A stretch of 64,000 nucleotides of DNA, from the NCBI GenBank assembly GCA_050012775.1, contig JBEKGN010000016.1, forward strand, positions 40,504-104,503, read 5' to 3'. Source of the DNA: Roseiarcus sp050012775. GTDB taxonomy: Bacteria > Pseudomonadota > Alphaproteobacteria > Rhizobiales > Beijerinckiaceae. Below are positions 1-8,666 of this stretch, piece by piece (the first letter of the stretch is position 1; every line of letters starts with the position of its first letter). Under the pieces are notes generated by a model that saw nothing but the letters and a program-made list of their open reading frames with translations, was not told the DNA's origin and did no database searches. Made by a program: the position numbers and the translations under genes.

Positions 1-534
1 CGGGCCGGTGCGGAATCGACCGCGCAGATTCATGCCGTCTTGCTTCTGCACGTCGTAGAAGCCGTCGCCGTCGCCTTCCCAGACGTCGAGCGCCGCGCCC
101 GCGATCGGCCGGCCCTCGGGATCGCGAACGCTGCCGGTGACCACGCACGGCTCTCCGGGCGTGCCGGCCCTCGCGATGTCGGCGCCCAACGGCAGCTCCG
201 GCGCGCCTTCGACGAAGAACGGGCCGAGCACCGTCGATTCCGTGCAGCCCTCGGCTTTGCCGTAGTTGAGAAAGTCGACCAGCATCGACACCCCGAGCGT
301 GTCCGACATCAGGATGAACTCGTTGCGCTTGTCGTCGCACCATCGGCCGGTCTCGATCAACAGCTTGATCCCCGCCATCCACTCGGCCGGCGTCGGCCGG
401 ACTTCGCGGACGAAGCCGTGGAGATGGCGGATGAGGCTGGTCAGAACCTCTTTGGCGCGCGGATTCTCGGCGGCTTCGACGCTCCGAAGCACTTCCGCCG
501 TCAGCGTCTCCGCGTCGAAATTCCGGATTGCCAT
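1..534 (-). CDS. Intradiol ring-cleavage dioxygenase (hydroxyquinol/catechol 1,2-dioxygenase type), 3' part outside window
   Basis: The first 178 codons of a ferric intradiol dioxygenase that continues beyond base 1. Such enzymes open catechol-type rings between the two hydroxyls and feed the beta-ketoadipate or related branches. The helical N-terminal dimerisation domain (about residues 20-95, with TPAEWMAGIKLL and SDTLGVSMLVDFLNY) leads into the catalytic beta-sandwich (GPFFVEGAPELP, then PIAGAALDVWEGDGDGFYD). The Tyr of GFYD is expected to be the first iron ligand; the remaining Tyr/His ligands lie outside. DVWE..GDGFYDVQ is closer to hydroxyquinol dioxygenases than to the WHAN of catechol dioxygenases, so the substrate is inferred only. 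The start is fixed by AGGGGAGGAAGT a few bases before the ATG. It is read in the same direction as the chemoreceptor upstream. Confidence 0.85.
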   Translation of the reverse strand, partial: MAIRNFDAETLTAEVLRSVEAAENPRAKEVLTSLIRHLHGFVREVRPTPAEWMAGIKLLIETGRWCDDKRNEFILMSDTLGVSMLVDFLNYGKAEGCTESTVLGPFFVEGAPELPLGADIARAGTPGEPCVVTGSVRDPEGRPIAGAALDVWEGDGDGFYDVQKQDGMNLRGRFRTGP

Positions 535-638
535 CGTGACTTCCTCCCCTTCCGCCTCGGCGCCCGATCCCGCGGCGCCTTTGGTCGGCCTCGCACCCGA
601 GTTCGATTCGCAACGCGATAGGCCGGCCGTCACTCGCG

Positions 639-659
639 GGCGAGGCTCCTACCCTCGCC
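639..659 (-). terminator. Hairpin between chemoreceptor and dioxygenase genes
   Basis: A perfect 7-bp stem (GGCGAGG / CCTCGCC) with a 7-base loop lies between the chemoreceptor stop and the dioxygenase start. There is no clear T-tract on the minus strand, so it may be a weak terminator or a processing hairpin. Confidence 0.25.
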
Positions 660-797
660 AAATCCGGCGACGGTTGCAATGGGAAAGACGCTCCGTGCGA
701 GCGGACGCAACGACCGATCAAACAAGGCTTCGAGGCGACGAGGAGAAACTCCTAACGCGATTCGGGCCCCAGCGAATCCGGGCAATCGTCGATTGGC

Positions 798-2693
798 TCA
801 AGCCGCGCGCATCGGCCCTCGCGCAACGTGCGGCGCGATCCCCCGCAATTCGCGGCGCACCGCTTCGTCTTCACCCGCCTCGCCGAGCTGGAATTGGCCG
901 ATCAGGCCGCACAGCTGCGCGGTCTCCTGGGAAAGCGTATGGGTCGCCGCGGCCGATTCCTCGACCATGGCGGCATTGCGCTGCGTCATCTGATCCATCT
1001 GGTTGATCGCGGTGTTGACTTCGGCGAGCCCTATGGCCTGCTCCCTCGCTCCGGCGGCGATCTCGCCGACGACGGCGTTGATTTCGACCACCTGGGCCAT
1101 CATGCGCTCGAGCGACTTGCCGGTTTCGCCGACGAGCTTCACCCCGTGGTCGACCTGCGTCGTCGAGGCGGAAATCAGCGCCTTGATTTCCTTGGCGGCT
1201 TCCGCCGAGCGCTGGGCCAGCGCGCGCACTTCCGAGGCGACGACGGAAAAGCCTCGGCCCGCATCGCCGGCGCGCGCCGCTTCGACTCCGGCGTTCAAGG
1301 CGAGCAGATTGGTCTGGAACGCGATTTCGTCGATCACGCCGATGATCTGGCCGATCTGCCCCGCCGATTTTGCGATGGCGTCCATCGCGCCGACCGCCTC
1401 GCGAACGACTTGCGAACTGTTCTTGGCGTCCTTGTCGGCGGCCGCGACCGCCTCGCGAGCGTGGGCCGCCCCTTCGGCGGACTTCCTCACGGTCGTGGTG
1501 ATTTGCTCGAGCGCCGCCGCGGTCTCTTCGAGACTGGAGGCTTGCTGCTCGGTGCGCAGCGACAGCTCGTCGGCCGCGCTCGATATCTCCCGCGTTCCCG
1601 CCTGGATCGCGCTCGTGCTTCCAGCCACGCTGCGCATCGCTTCCTCGAGCTGGCCGATCGCTTCGTTGAAGTCCGTCTGCAGCTCGCGATAGGCCTCGGG
1701 AATGTCCGTCGCCATCCGATAGGTCAGATCCTTGGCCGCCAGTTTGGCCAGGCCGACGCCGATCGAATTGGCGACGATCGCCCGCTCCTGTCGGATCGCC
1801 TCGCGTTGCGCCCGATCGGCGCCGTCGCGCTCGCGTTCGGCCTGCGCGCGGTGCTCCGCCGCCTCGCGTTCGAGACGCGCGTTCTCGACCGCCGCATCGC
1901 GAAACACGAGCACGGCCTTGGCCATTTGGCCGATCTCGTCGGCTCGATCCTGGGCGGGAACCTCGATCGTCGCGTCGCCTTCCGCCAAGCGTCGCATCGC
2001 CTGCGTCATGCCGGTCAGCGGCCGCGTGACCACGCGTCCGAGAACCAGCCGGATCGCCAAGATCGACAGCAGGCACCCGAGGGCCGCGCCGCCCGCCATC
2101 AGCAACAGAAGCTCGCGCAGGGCGGCCATGTCCTTGGCGGTCGAAAGGCTGCTCGAAAACACGGAGATCACTTCGCCGTCCCGCAGGCCCGTCCCGGCGC
2201 CGTGGCAGCCTTCGCAATTTTCCTTGGGCGCCGCCAAGGTCTGGCCGAGGATGATCGGCAGGCTGTAGCGATAGGCCCCGTCGACGAAGCGGGCGACCGG
2301 ACGACCCGTGCGCAGCGCCTCCTTGTCGATTTCGTCCACCGGCGCCTTGGCGGCGCGGTCCGGATAGGCCTGCGCCATGTAGGCCGTCACCTTCGGGCTC
2401 CAGACGCTCCAGAGTTTTCCCGGATACTCCTTGTTCCGGCTCTCGAACCAGCCGTTGAACACCTTGATGGCGACGTTTTGCGGGTCGTCGACCCGCTGTT
2501 GCATCGCGGTTTCCACCAACGCGTTCAGCGACCTCAACTCGTTCTCCGACAGGCCGCGCAACCTGTTTTCCAGGGACGTGAACTCGAACCAGCTGATGAG
2601 AGCGATCGTGGCGGCGGCAAGCGCCAGTATGCCGACAGCGGCGATCGCCATGAAGCGCGCCTGGACGCCGAGAGTCTTCCAGCCAATGATCAT
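798..2693 (-). CDS. Methyl-accepting chemotaxis protein with c-type haem motif in its sensor domain
   Basis: A 631-residue transmembrane chemoreceptor. TM1 is about residues 15-36, the periplasmic sensor 37-193, TM2 about 195-217, HAMP about 219-270, and a second HAMP-like stretch about 309-355. The cytoplasmic coiled coil has the conserved signalling tip near 450-505 (IAFQTNLLALNAGVEAARAG, then GRGFSVVASEVRALAQRS). The sensor contains CEGCH at 160-164, a CXXCH haem-c attachment motif, and the flanking sequence resembles the Tll0287-like (DUF3365) haem sensor domain. A redox or gas signal is therefore likely, relayed to CheA/CheW; no che genes lie nearby. It lacks an obvious C-terminal CheR/CheB pentapeptide. 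Confidence 0.93.
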   Translation of the reverse strand: MIIGWKTLGVQARFMAIAAVGILALAAATIALISWFEFTSLENRLRGLSENELRSLNALVETAMQQRVDDPQNVAIKVFNGWFESRNKEYPGKLWSVWSPKVTAYMAQAYPDRAAKAPVDEIDKEALRTGRPVARFVDGAYRYSLPIILGQTLAAPKENCEGCHGAGTGLRDGEVISVFSSSLSTAKDMAALRELLLLMAGGAALGCLLSILAIRLVLGRVVTRPLTGMTQAMRRLAEGDATIEVPAQDRADEIGQMAKAVLVFRDAAVENARLEREAAEHRAQAERERDGADRAQREAIRQERAIVANSIGVGLAKLAAKDLTYRMATDIPEAYRELQTDFNEAIGQLEEAMRSVAGSTSAIQAGTREISSAADELSLRTEQQASSLEETAAALEQITTTVRKSAEGAAHAREAVAAADKDAKNSSQVVREAVGAMDAIAKSAGQIGQIIGVIDEIAFQTNLLALNAGVEAARAGDAGRGFSVVASEVRALAQRSAEAAKEIKALISASTTQVDHGVKLVGETGKSLERMMAQVVEINAVVGEIAAGAREQAIGLAEVNTAINQMDQMTQRNAAMVEESAAATHTLSQETAQLCGLIGQFQLGEAGEDEAVRRELRGIAPHVARGPMRAA

Positions 2694-2813
2694 GATGCAC
2701 CCATAGCGCCGCCATGGCGTGAAGGGCGAGCGGCGGCGCTGGGCCTGCGTAACGGCAACCCCTTGAACTCGCGTTAACGATGTCGTTCTCCATGCACGGC
2801 GGAGTCGACCATG

Positions 2814-2850
2814 GTCGGCCTCGGGCGCATGCCGCGAGCATGCGGCCGAC
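2814..2850. promoter_or_regulatory. Large inverted repeat upstream of the chemoreceptor gene
   Basis: Outer arms GTCGGC/GCCGAC and inner arms CGCATGC/GCATGCG (2826-2832 and 2838-2844) enclose a 5-base loop, with a one-sided bulge (CTCGGG). It lies between the small secreted-protein gene ending at 2967 and the chemoreceptor start at 2693. It could terminate the upstream transcript or act in the chemoreceptor leader. No T-tract is seen. Confidence 0.3.
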
Positions 2851-2966
2851 TTCCCCCGAGATCGCGCGGCATGATCGGATTGCGACTGCGCTGCAATGGC
2901 TTAGAGCGACATGCCGAAATCCTGGATGGCGTTGAAAAACTCCGGTCGCATGCGGTTTCACGTGCG

Positions 2967-3191
2967 TCATTCTGCCACTGCCGCGGCTTCGCGTTCGCAA
3001 ATTCTGGCGACGCGCCGAGCAACGAGCCGTGTCGTCGGCCCCGGCGATTCGATTCGTTCGCGCCGGAGGCCGCGGGCCCCGCGCTGGAGGTCGAACGGCG
3101 TCGGCTTCTGCGGCAGGCTGTCCGCCGAGCACGGCGCGACAAGCAGAAGCGGGAGCGCCGCGGCGCTGGCGCGAATGACGAAAGTTCCCAT
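2967..3191 (-). CDS. Short secreted protein, probable truncated paralog of its upstream neighbour
   Basis: A 74-residue ORF starting MGTF, followed by a hydrophobic signal peptide (VIRASAAALPLLLVAPCSA) and KPTPFDLQRG. The neighbour ending at 3203 also starts MGTF, has a signal peptide, and continues RPPPLDLKPG, so the first ~40 residues look like a duplicate. After that the similarity stops and the sequence becomes Arg-rich with no family I recognise. In the +1 frame the string LGASP reappears at about the distance where the neighbour has LGASP. This hints at a frameshifted copy but could be chance. Only 11 bases separate the two genes. Function unknown. Confidence 0.4.
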   Translation of the reverse strand: MGTFVIRASAAALPLLLVAPCSADSLPQKPTPFDLQRGARGLRRERIESPGPTTRLVARRVARICEREAAAVAE

Positions 3192-3202
3192 GGCGCCGCG
3201 CC

Positions 3203-3658
3203 CTACTCGCAGCTCCCGGCGCCCTTGCCGACCTCGAAGCCGTTGAGCCGGAACCGCCACGGCACGGAGCCGATGTGGGCGGCGATCGGCGCGTCGAGCC
3301 GGCCGCAGATCTCCGTTTCGTCGATCTTGGTGCCGCCGTTGAGCCCGGTGACGAGGAAATTGATCGGCTGCGCGGTCTTCTCGACCACGGTGATCTGGTT
3401 GTAGAGCGTCCCCTGCTCGCGCTCGAGCCCGACCGTGATCTCGCCGTCCTTCGGCGGACTCGCCCCGAGTTTTGCCGCGCGCGGGGCGCCGGTCGTCACG
3501 TGGCCGTCGACGATCGCAATCGGAATCGTCAGCTCCTGGCCCGGCTTGAGGTCGAGCGGCGGCGGGCGGTTGGACATGTTGGCCGCGCTGCCGGGCGCGG
3601 CGGCGGCAAGCGCGAGCGCCAATCCCGTCGCGACAAGGCGAAGATCGAAGGTTCCCAT
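3203..3658 (-). CDS. Small secreted protein of unknown function
   Basis: A 151-residue protein with an N-terminal signal peptide (about residues 1-25, ending PGSAA) and a soluble remainder containing LDLKPGQELTIPIAIVDGHV and two cysteines (EICGRL near the middle of the C-terminal half, and the penultimate residue) that could form a disulfide in the periplasm. I do not recognise a family. The start is the ATG opening the signal peptide. It is followed at 11 bases by a shorter paralog-like ORF, which suggests a tandem duplication. Both point toward the chemoreceptor gene, but the hairpin at 2814-2850 makes a common transcript uncertain. Confidence 0.6.
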   Translation of the reverse strand: MGTFDLRLVATGLALALAAAAPGSAANMSNRPPPLDLKPGQELTIPIAIVDGHVTTGAPRAAKLGASPPKDGEITVGLEREQGTLYNQITVVEKTAQPINFLVTGLNGGTKIDETEICGRLDAPIAAHIGSVPWRFRLNGFEVGKGAGSCE

Positions 3659-4263
3659 GACGCCTCGCGGTTCGGATTGCGGCGCGAGTTTAACCGGTTC
3701 GCGGCTGAGGCCAAGCGGGGGAATCGAGTCACTTCTTGCCGCAAGCGGGGAGACGGGAGCGCGCAGGGCCGCCTTGTCACCGAATTAGCGTGTCTCACAG
3801 GTGGGGTGCAGTCCAGCGTTTAACTATCGCCGCATGAACTCTCCATGGCGGTCGCCGAGGAGAAGCGTGATACGTGCGCTGCAACCGTAATGCCCGCGAC
3901 ATTTCCTTCCGGAAAAACAGAATTGGTGGTAGCTTGAAATCGAAAGTCGGCGAGGGCTTCCGCGTCGGCCGCGGCGGACGATCGCTCGGAGCTTGCCGAG
4001 CGCGGGTTCAGCTTGAGGGGATTTCGGCCGCGCGGGCTGCAAGACAAGGCAAAATCGCCGGCGCGGCCGCCAAGCCTTTGATTTCGCTGGAAACCGCCAA
4101 GGAAAATCCTTGGAATTCCTTGGAAAAAGCTTGGAAACGTTTGGAATTTCCTTGGAAAAGCTTGGATTTGCCTTGGAAAGGCTTGGAGAAATTTGGCCCC
4201 GCTCATCCGCGGCGCCGGCGCAATCTCGAATCGGCGCGAGACGGCGTGCGCGGCCGCCATCCC
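3659..4263. other. Non-coding stretch behind mfd
   Basis: About 600 bases between the small secreted-protein gene and the end of mfd. ORFs here lack a recognisable product and follow the frame of a short repeat. The only clear structure is the phased TTGGAA repeat at 4087-4196. The part 3824-3960 is locally lower in GC (TTCCGGAA, AACAGAATTGGTGGTAG) than its surroundings. No gene is supported. Confidence 0.5.
4087..4196. repeat. Helically phased TTGGAA repeat, four ~21-bp units
   Basis: TTGG begins at 4110, 4120, 4131, 4141, 4152, 4162, 4173, 4183 and 4193, so the spacing alternates 10 and 11 bases (mean about 10.4). Pairs of half-units form four tandem 21-bp units starting at 4110, 4131, 4152 and 4173, each half being TTGGAA plus four to five variable bases. 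Degenerate copies precede it (CTGGAAA at 4087, CCAAGGAAA near 4097). The block is AT-rich in a GC-rich background and starts about 70 bases downstream of the mfd stop codon. Confidence 0.8.
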
Positions 4264-7200
4264 CTACCCCTTCTTCGCCGCGATCTTCGCGATTTCCCGC
4301 ATGATCGCCAGCGTGCCCTCGAGGCGCTGCGGCAACTCCTCGAAATCCCCGACCACGACGATGCGCATGTCCGGGCGCACGCGCGCGAGCGAACCTTGGC
4401 TCGCCACCCATTTGACCAGGCCCGCCGGGTTGGCGAAGGAATTGTCGCGAAAGGCGAGCGTCAGCCCCTTCGCGCCGGCGTCGAGCTTCTCGACATGCGC
4501 GCGCCGGCACAGCGCCTTGATCGTCACCAGTTTCAGCAGCAGCGCCACCTCGGGGGGCGGCGGGCCGAAACGGTCGACGATCTCGGCGCCCATCGCGTCG
4601 ATGTCCGCATCCTCCTCGAGCGCCGAGAGCCTGCGATAGAGCGTGAGGCGCGTCGGCAGATCGGGGATATAGGCCTCCGGGATCGTCACCGGGGCGCCGA
4701 GGGAAATCGCCGGCGACCACATTTCCTGCGCGGGCTCCTCGACGCCGGCCTTGAGGCGCTCGATCGCGTCCTGCACCATCTGCTGGTAGAGTTCGTAGCC
4801 GACTTCCCGGATGTGCCCCGACTGTTCCTCGCCGAGCAGGTTGCCCGCGCCGCGCTGATCGAGATCGTGGCTCGCCAGTTGGAACCCGGCGCCGAGCGTG
4901 TCGAGCGACTGCAGCACCTCGAGACGCTTCTGGGCCTGCGGCGTCACCGGCTTGTTGGCGGGCGTCGTGAAGATGGCGTAGGCGCGCGTCTTGGCGCGTC
5001 CGACCCGGCCGCGCAGTTGGTAGAGCTGCGCGAGGCCGAACATATCGGCGCGATGCACGATCAGCGTGTTGGCGCGGGGGATGTCGAGCCCGGATTCGAC
5101 GATCGAAGTCGACAGCAGAATGTCGTATTTGCCGTCGTAGAAGGCGCCGATCTTGTCCTCGAGTTCGCGTGCGGCCATCTGGCCGTGGGCGACGACGAAC
5201 TTGGCCTCGGGGACGTTTTGCCGCAGGAACGCGGCGGCCTCGTCGAGGTCCTCGATGCGCGGGCAGACATAGAACGACTGTCCGCCGCGATAGCGCTCGC
5301 GCAGCAGCGCCTCGCGCACGATCAGCGCGTCGAACGGCGAAACGAACGAGCGCACCGCGAGCCGATCGATCGGCGGCGTGGCGATGATCGACAGTTCGCG
5401 CACGCCCGTCATCGCGAGCTGCAACGTGCGCGGAATCGGCGTCGCCGACAGCGTGAGCACATGCACCTCCGAGCGCAGCTCCTTCAGGCGCTCCTTGTGC
5501 GCAACGCCGAAATGCTGCTCCTCGTCGATGACGACGAGGCCGAGGTCCTTGAAGACGATCGCCTTGCCGAGCAGCGCGTGGGTGCCGATGACGATGTCGA
5601 CCGCGCCTTCGGCGAGGCCCTTCTTCACTTCGCGCTGCTCGGCGGCGCCGATCATGCGCGACAGCTGGCCGATCCGGATCGGCAGCCCGGCGAAGCGCGC
5701 GATGAAGTTCTTGGTGTGCTGGCGCGCAAGCAAGGTCGTGGGAACGACGATCGCCGTCTGTTTGCCGTTGATCGCGGCGGTGAAGGCGGCGCGCAAGGCG
5801 ACCTCGGTCTTGCCGAAGCCGACGTCGCCGCACACGAGCCGGTCCATCGGCCGGCCCGCCGCGAGATCGTCGAGCGTCGCCTCGATGGCGTTGGCCTGAT
5901 CCTGCGTTTCGCCATAGGGAAAGCGCGCGCAGAATTCGTCATAGAGCCCTTCGGGCGGGACGAGCCGCGGCGCCGAGCGCGTCATGCGCTGCGCGGCGAC
6001 GCGAACCAATTCGCCCGCCAATTCGCGCACGCGTTTCTTCAGCCGCGCCTTGCGCGTCTGCCAGCCCGTCGACCCCAGGCGATCGAGTTCGCCTTGCTCG
6101 GAGCCGTAACGCGACAGCAATTCGAGATTCTCGACCGGCAGGAACAGCCGATCGCCGCCAGCGTAATGAATCTCCAGGCAGTCGTGCGGCGCGCCCGCCG
6201 CCTCGATCGTCGCCAAGCCGACGAAGCGGCCGATGCCGTGGTCGACATGCACGACGAGGTCGCCCGCGGTGAGCGCCGCGGCTTCCGCCAGCACGTCCTG
6301 CGCGCGGCGCTTGCGCTTTTGCTGGCGCACCAGGCGGTCGCCGAGAATGTCCTGCTCGCCGACGACGGCCAGATCGTCCGACTCGAAGCCGTGCTCCAAC
6401 GCGATCGCGGCGAGCGGCAAGGCGCCGGGACGCGCGGTCTTGACTTGCGCATAGGAAGAAACCAGCTCGTGCGATTTCAACCCGTGCTCGGCGAGCACGT
6501 GGCTGAGGCGCTCGCGCGAGCCGTCGCTCCAGCCGGCGACGACGACGCGAAGGCCCCTGTCGCGCAAAGCGCGGATATGTCGAACCGCGGCGTCGAAGAC
6601 GTTGACGTTTTCGTCCAGGCGCTCGGGCGCGAAATCGCGTCCGACCCGCCCGCCGCAATCCACGACGTTCGCAGCGCCCGGCGAGGCCTCGAACGGCGTC
6701 AGGCGCGCCACCGGCGCGCTCGCCAGCCGGCGACGAAATTCGTCCTCGCCGAGATAGAGCCGATCCGGTTTCAGCGGCCGGTAATCGGCCTTCACGGGAT
6801 CGTCCTCGTAGGCCGCCCGGCGCGCGCCGTAATAATCCGCGATCTGCTGGAAACGCTCATGCGCGGCGTCCTCGACGTGCGCGTCGAGCACGAACGGCGC
6901 GCCGGCGGCGTAATCGAACAGGCTGTCCATCGTCTCGTAAAGCAGCGGCAGCCAATGTTCGAGGCCGATCGCGCGACGCCCTTCGCTGACGGCCTCGTAG
7001 AGCGCGTCGCCGCGCCGCGGCGCGCCGAATTCCGCGGCATAGGCGTGACGGAAACGGCGGATCGACTCAGCTGTCAGCCGCGCCTCGCTCACCGGCACGA
7101 GATCGAGCGCGCGCAACTGGCCGACGCTGCGCTGGGTCTCCGGATCGAACGAGCGGATCGACTCGAGAGTGTCGCCGAAGAAATCGAGCCGGACCGGCGC

Positions 7201-7770
7201 CGGCGCGCCCGGCGGATAAAGATCGAGAATGCCGCCGCGCGTCGCATAGTCGCCGACATCGCGCACCGAGCTGGCGCGGCCGAAGCCGTTGGTCTCCAAC
7301 CACAGCGCGAGATCCTCCATGCGCACGCTGTTGCCCGGCGCGGCGGAAAAGGCGGCGCCGGCGACGAATTTCCGCGGCGGGACGCGTTGCGCGAGGCCGT
7401 TGACGGTGACGACGAGGGCGCGCGGCCGCTCCAGCGCGCCGCGCGTGCGCGCGAGCCGCGCCAACGCTGTCATCCGTTGCGCCGAAACCGCCGCGTTGGG
7501 CGAAACGCGGTCGTAGGGCTGGCAATCCCAGGACGGCAGATAGAGCGCCTCGATCTCCGGCGCGGCGAAGCCCAGCGCGTCGATGAAACTCTGAGCGCGC
7601 ACGCCGTCGCGCGCGACGAAAACCAGCGCGGCGGCACGCTCCTCTCCGGCGCGCGCGAGGCCGCGCGCGAGTTCGGCGACGACGAAGGCGTCGAAGCCCT
7701 CGGGCGCGCGGCAAAGCGTGACGGCGCCGCCCTGAGCGAGGCGGCTGACGGCCGCGGCGAGCGATTTCAC
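4264..7770 (-). CDS. mfd: Transcription-repair coupling factor
   Basis: 1168 residues, against 1148 in E. coli. Mfd removes RNA polymerase stalled at DNA lesions and recruits UvrA. Visible in order: a degenerate UvrB-like N-terminus, the CarD-like RNAP-interaction module (GDLVVHVDHGIGRFVGL), superfamily-2 translocase motifs (Walker A GDVGFGKTEVA, motif II DEEQHFG, motif III TLSATPIPRTL, motif VI QLRGRVGR), and the TRCF C-terminal domain. The start is GTG at 7770, overlapping the sdhE stop (GTGA), which indicates translational coupling. A longer in-frame extension would run through sdhE and is not credible. recG, often a third member of this cluster in alphaproteobacteria, is absent here. Confidence 0.97.
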   Translation of the reverse strand: MKSLAAAVSRLAQGGAVTLCRAPEGFDAFVVAELARGLARAGEERAAALVFVARDGVRAQSFIDALGFAAPEIEALYLPSWDCQPYDRVSPNAAVSAQRMTALARLARTRGALERPRALVVTVNGLAQRVPPRKFVAGAAFSAAPGNSVRMEDLALWLETNGFGRASSVRDVGDYATRGGILDLYPPGAPAPVRLDFFGDTLESIRSFDPETQRSVGQLRALDLVPVSEARLTAESIRRFRHAYAAEFGAPRRGDALYEAVSEGRRAIGLEHWLPLLYETMDSLFDYAAGAPFVLDAHVEDAAHERFQQIADYYGARRAAYEDDPVKADYRPLKPDRLYLGEDEFRRRLASAPVARLTPFEASPGAANVVDCGGRVGRDFAPERLDENVNVFDAAVRHIRALRDRGLRVVVAGWSDGSRERLSHVLAEHGLKSHELVSSYAQVKTARPGALPLAAIALEHGFESDDLAVVGEQDILGDRLVRQQKRKRRAQDVLAEAAALTAGDLVVHVDHGIGRFVGLATIEAAGAPHDCLEIHYAGGDRLFLPVENLELLSRYGSEQGELDRLGSTGWQTRKARLKKRVRELAGELVRVAAQRMTRSAPRLVPPEGLYDEFCARFPYGETQDQANAIEATLDDLAAGRPMDRLVCGDVGFGKTEVALRAAFTAAINGKQTAIVVPTTLLARQHTKNFIARFAGLPIRIGQLSRMIGAAEQREVKKGLAEGAVDIVIGTHALLGKAIVFKDLGLVVIDEEQHFGVAHKERLKELRSEVHVLTLSATPIPRTLQLAMTGVRELSIIATPPIDRLAVRSFVSPFDALIVREALLRERYRGGQSFYVCPRIEDLDEAAAFLRQNVPEAKFVVAHGQMAARELEDKIGAFYDGKYDILLSTSIVESGLDIPRANTLIVHRADMFGLAQLYQLRGRVGRAKTRAYAIFTTPANKPVTPQAQKRLEVLQSLDTLGAGFQLASHDLDQRGAGNLLGEEQSGHIREVGYELYQQMVQDAIERLKAGVEEPAQEMWSPAISLGAPVTIPEAYIPDLPTRLTLYRRLSALEEDADIDAMGAEIVDRFGPPPPEVALLLKLVTIKALCRRAHVEKLDAGAKGLTLAFRDNSFANPAGLVKWVASQGSLARVRPDMRIVVVGDFEELPQRLEGTLAIMREIAKIAAKKG

Positions 7771-8072
7771 TTGTCGCCGGCTTCCCTGATCAAGGCTTCG
7801 CGCGGCGCCGCCCGTAGACGCGCGAACAGCGGCGTGTCGAAGCTCGGCGGCGTCGGCTCGTCGCCGGTGATCCAGGCGAGAACCTGCGGATCGGGAACAT
7901 CGAGCAGGCGCTCGAATTCGCTCAAATCGGTTTCGTCCATGCCGGGCAGATTCATGTCCGCGAACTGGCCCATGACGAGGTCCATCTCGCGCAGGCCGCG
8001 CCGCCAGGCGCGAAACAATACGCGACGCCGCCGCACGTCGAGCCCCGCGCTCGAGAGGTCGGAACCAGACAT
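7767..8072 (-). CDS. sdhE: FAD assembly factor SdhE (succinate dehydrogenase assembly factor 2 family)
   Basis: 101 residues. SdhE promotes covalent flavinylation of SdhA. The RGxxE motif is present (RGLREMDLVMGQFAD), followed by the acidic helix region (DLSEFERLLDVPDPQVLAWITG) typical of the YgfY/DUF339 fold. The ATG at 8072 is preferred because a GGGG tract lies about 10 bases upstream; ATGs at 8078 and 8099 are possible. It overlaps mfd by four bases, an arrangement common in alphaproteobacteria although the proteins act in unrelated processes. Confidence 0.92.
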   Translation of the reverse strand: MSGSDLSSAGLDVRRRRVLFRAWRRGLREMDLVMGQFADMNLPGMDETDLSEFERLLDVPDPQVLAWITGDEPTPPSFDTPLFARLRAAPREALIREAGDK

Positions 8073-8242
8073 GGGCATCCCCAGAGGCAGGCGCGGCACC
8101 GGCGCGCGCCAAACGTCGCGGCTTATAGCGGGGACGGACGAGATTGTCAGCCTTCGCGCGAGCTCCCCGGGAGCGAGCCGACAAGTTCTATCAACAAGGC
8201 TCCTCAGGGCGTCGCCGCGAGCAGGAAGCGACGAATCGCGCG

Positions 8243-8437
8243 CTAATAGTCTGCGGTCAGCTTCACGAGCGAGGCGACGAGTCCGAAGAGCGCGGCGCCG
8301 ATGACGAGATATCTGAGATAGTTGCCCTCGTTCGGCAAGAACACGCTCGCGCTCGCCATGTCGTAGATTTGCCAGATAACGATCGCCCCGCAGGCGGCCG
8401 CCTTGAGGCCCCAGTTCTTTTCCCGCCGTTGGACCAT
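8243..8437 (-). CDS. Small two-helix membrane protein, unknown function
   Basis: 64 residues beginning MVQRREKNWG, with two predicted membrane segments (about 12-30 and 42-60) joined by a short loop. AAGGGGTGAAGCG precedes the ATG, which supports this start over the longer in-frame extension. I recognise no family. It stands alone between sdhE and the caspase-like gene, in the same orientation. Confidence 0.55.
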   Translation of the reverse strand: MVQRREKNWGLKAAACGAIVIWQIYDMASASVFLPNEGNYLRYLVIGAALFGLVASLVKLTADY

Positions 8438-8566
8438 CGCTTCACCCCTTCCGGCTCGACGCCCGACGCCGCCAACGCCTGCGTTTGAGCGGGGATGGCA
8501 GGGCGGCGGCGGGGGCGCGTGGCTTGCGACAGCCGACAGCATGCTTTGCAATGTTTGACGCTTTTT

Positions 8567-8579
8567 AGGGAAATTCCCT
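8567..8579. promoter_or_regulatory. Short palindrome in the leader of the small membrane protein
   Basis: AGGGAAATTCCCT is an odd-length palindrome in a small AT-rich pocket between the caspase-like gene and the small membrane protein gene. It could be an operator or part of a stem-loop. No regulator is identified. Confidence 0.2.
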
Positions 8580-8666
8580 CAAATTGTCGCGATTGCAAGG
8601 ATTCGGCAATGAATTGAACAGGCGGGAACGCGCCGGCCCGCCCGCCAATGCGCGACGGACCGCCCC

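Noticed and set aside
3820..4260. Minus-strand ORF with a repeated FPR/FQ pattern behind mfd
   Set aside because: The protein pattern is just translation of the 21-bp DNA repeat; no start signal and no family.
3874..8304. A 1476-codon plus-strand open frame opposite mfd
   Set aside because: It mirrors mfd in the antisense frame, is Arg/Ala/His-rich without any domain, and arises from the high GC content.
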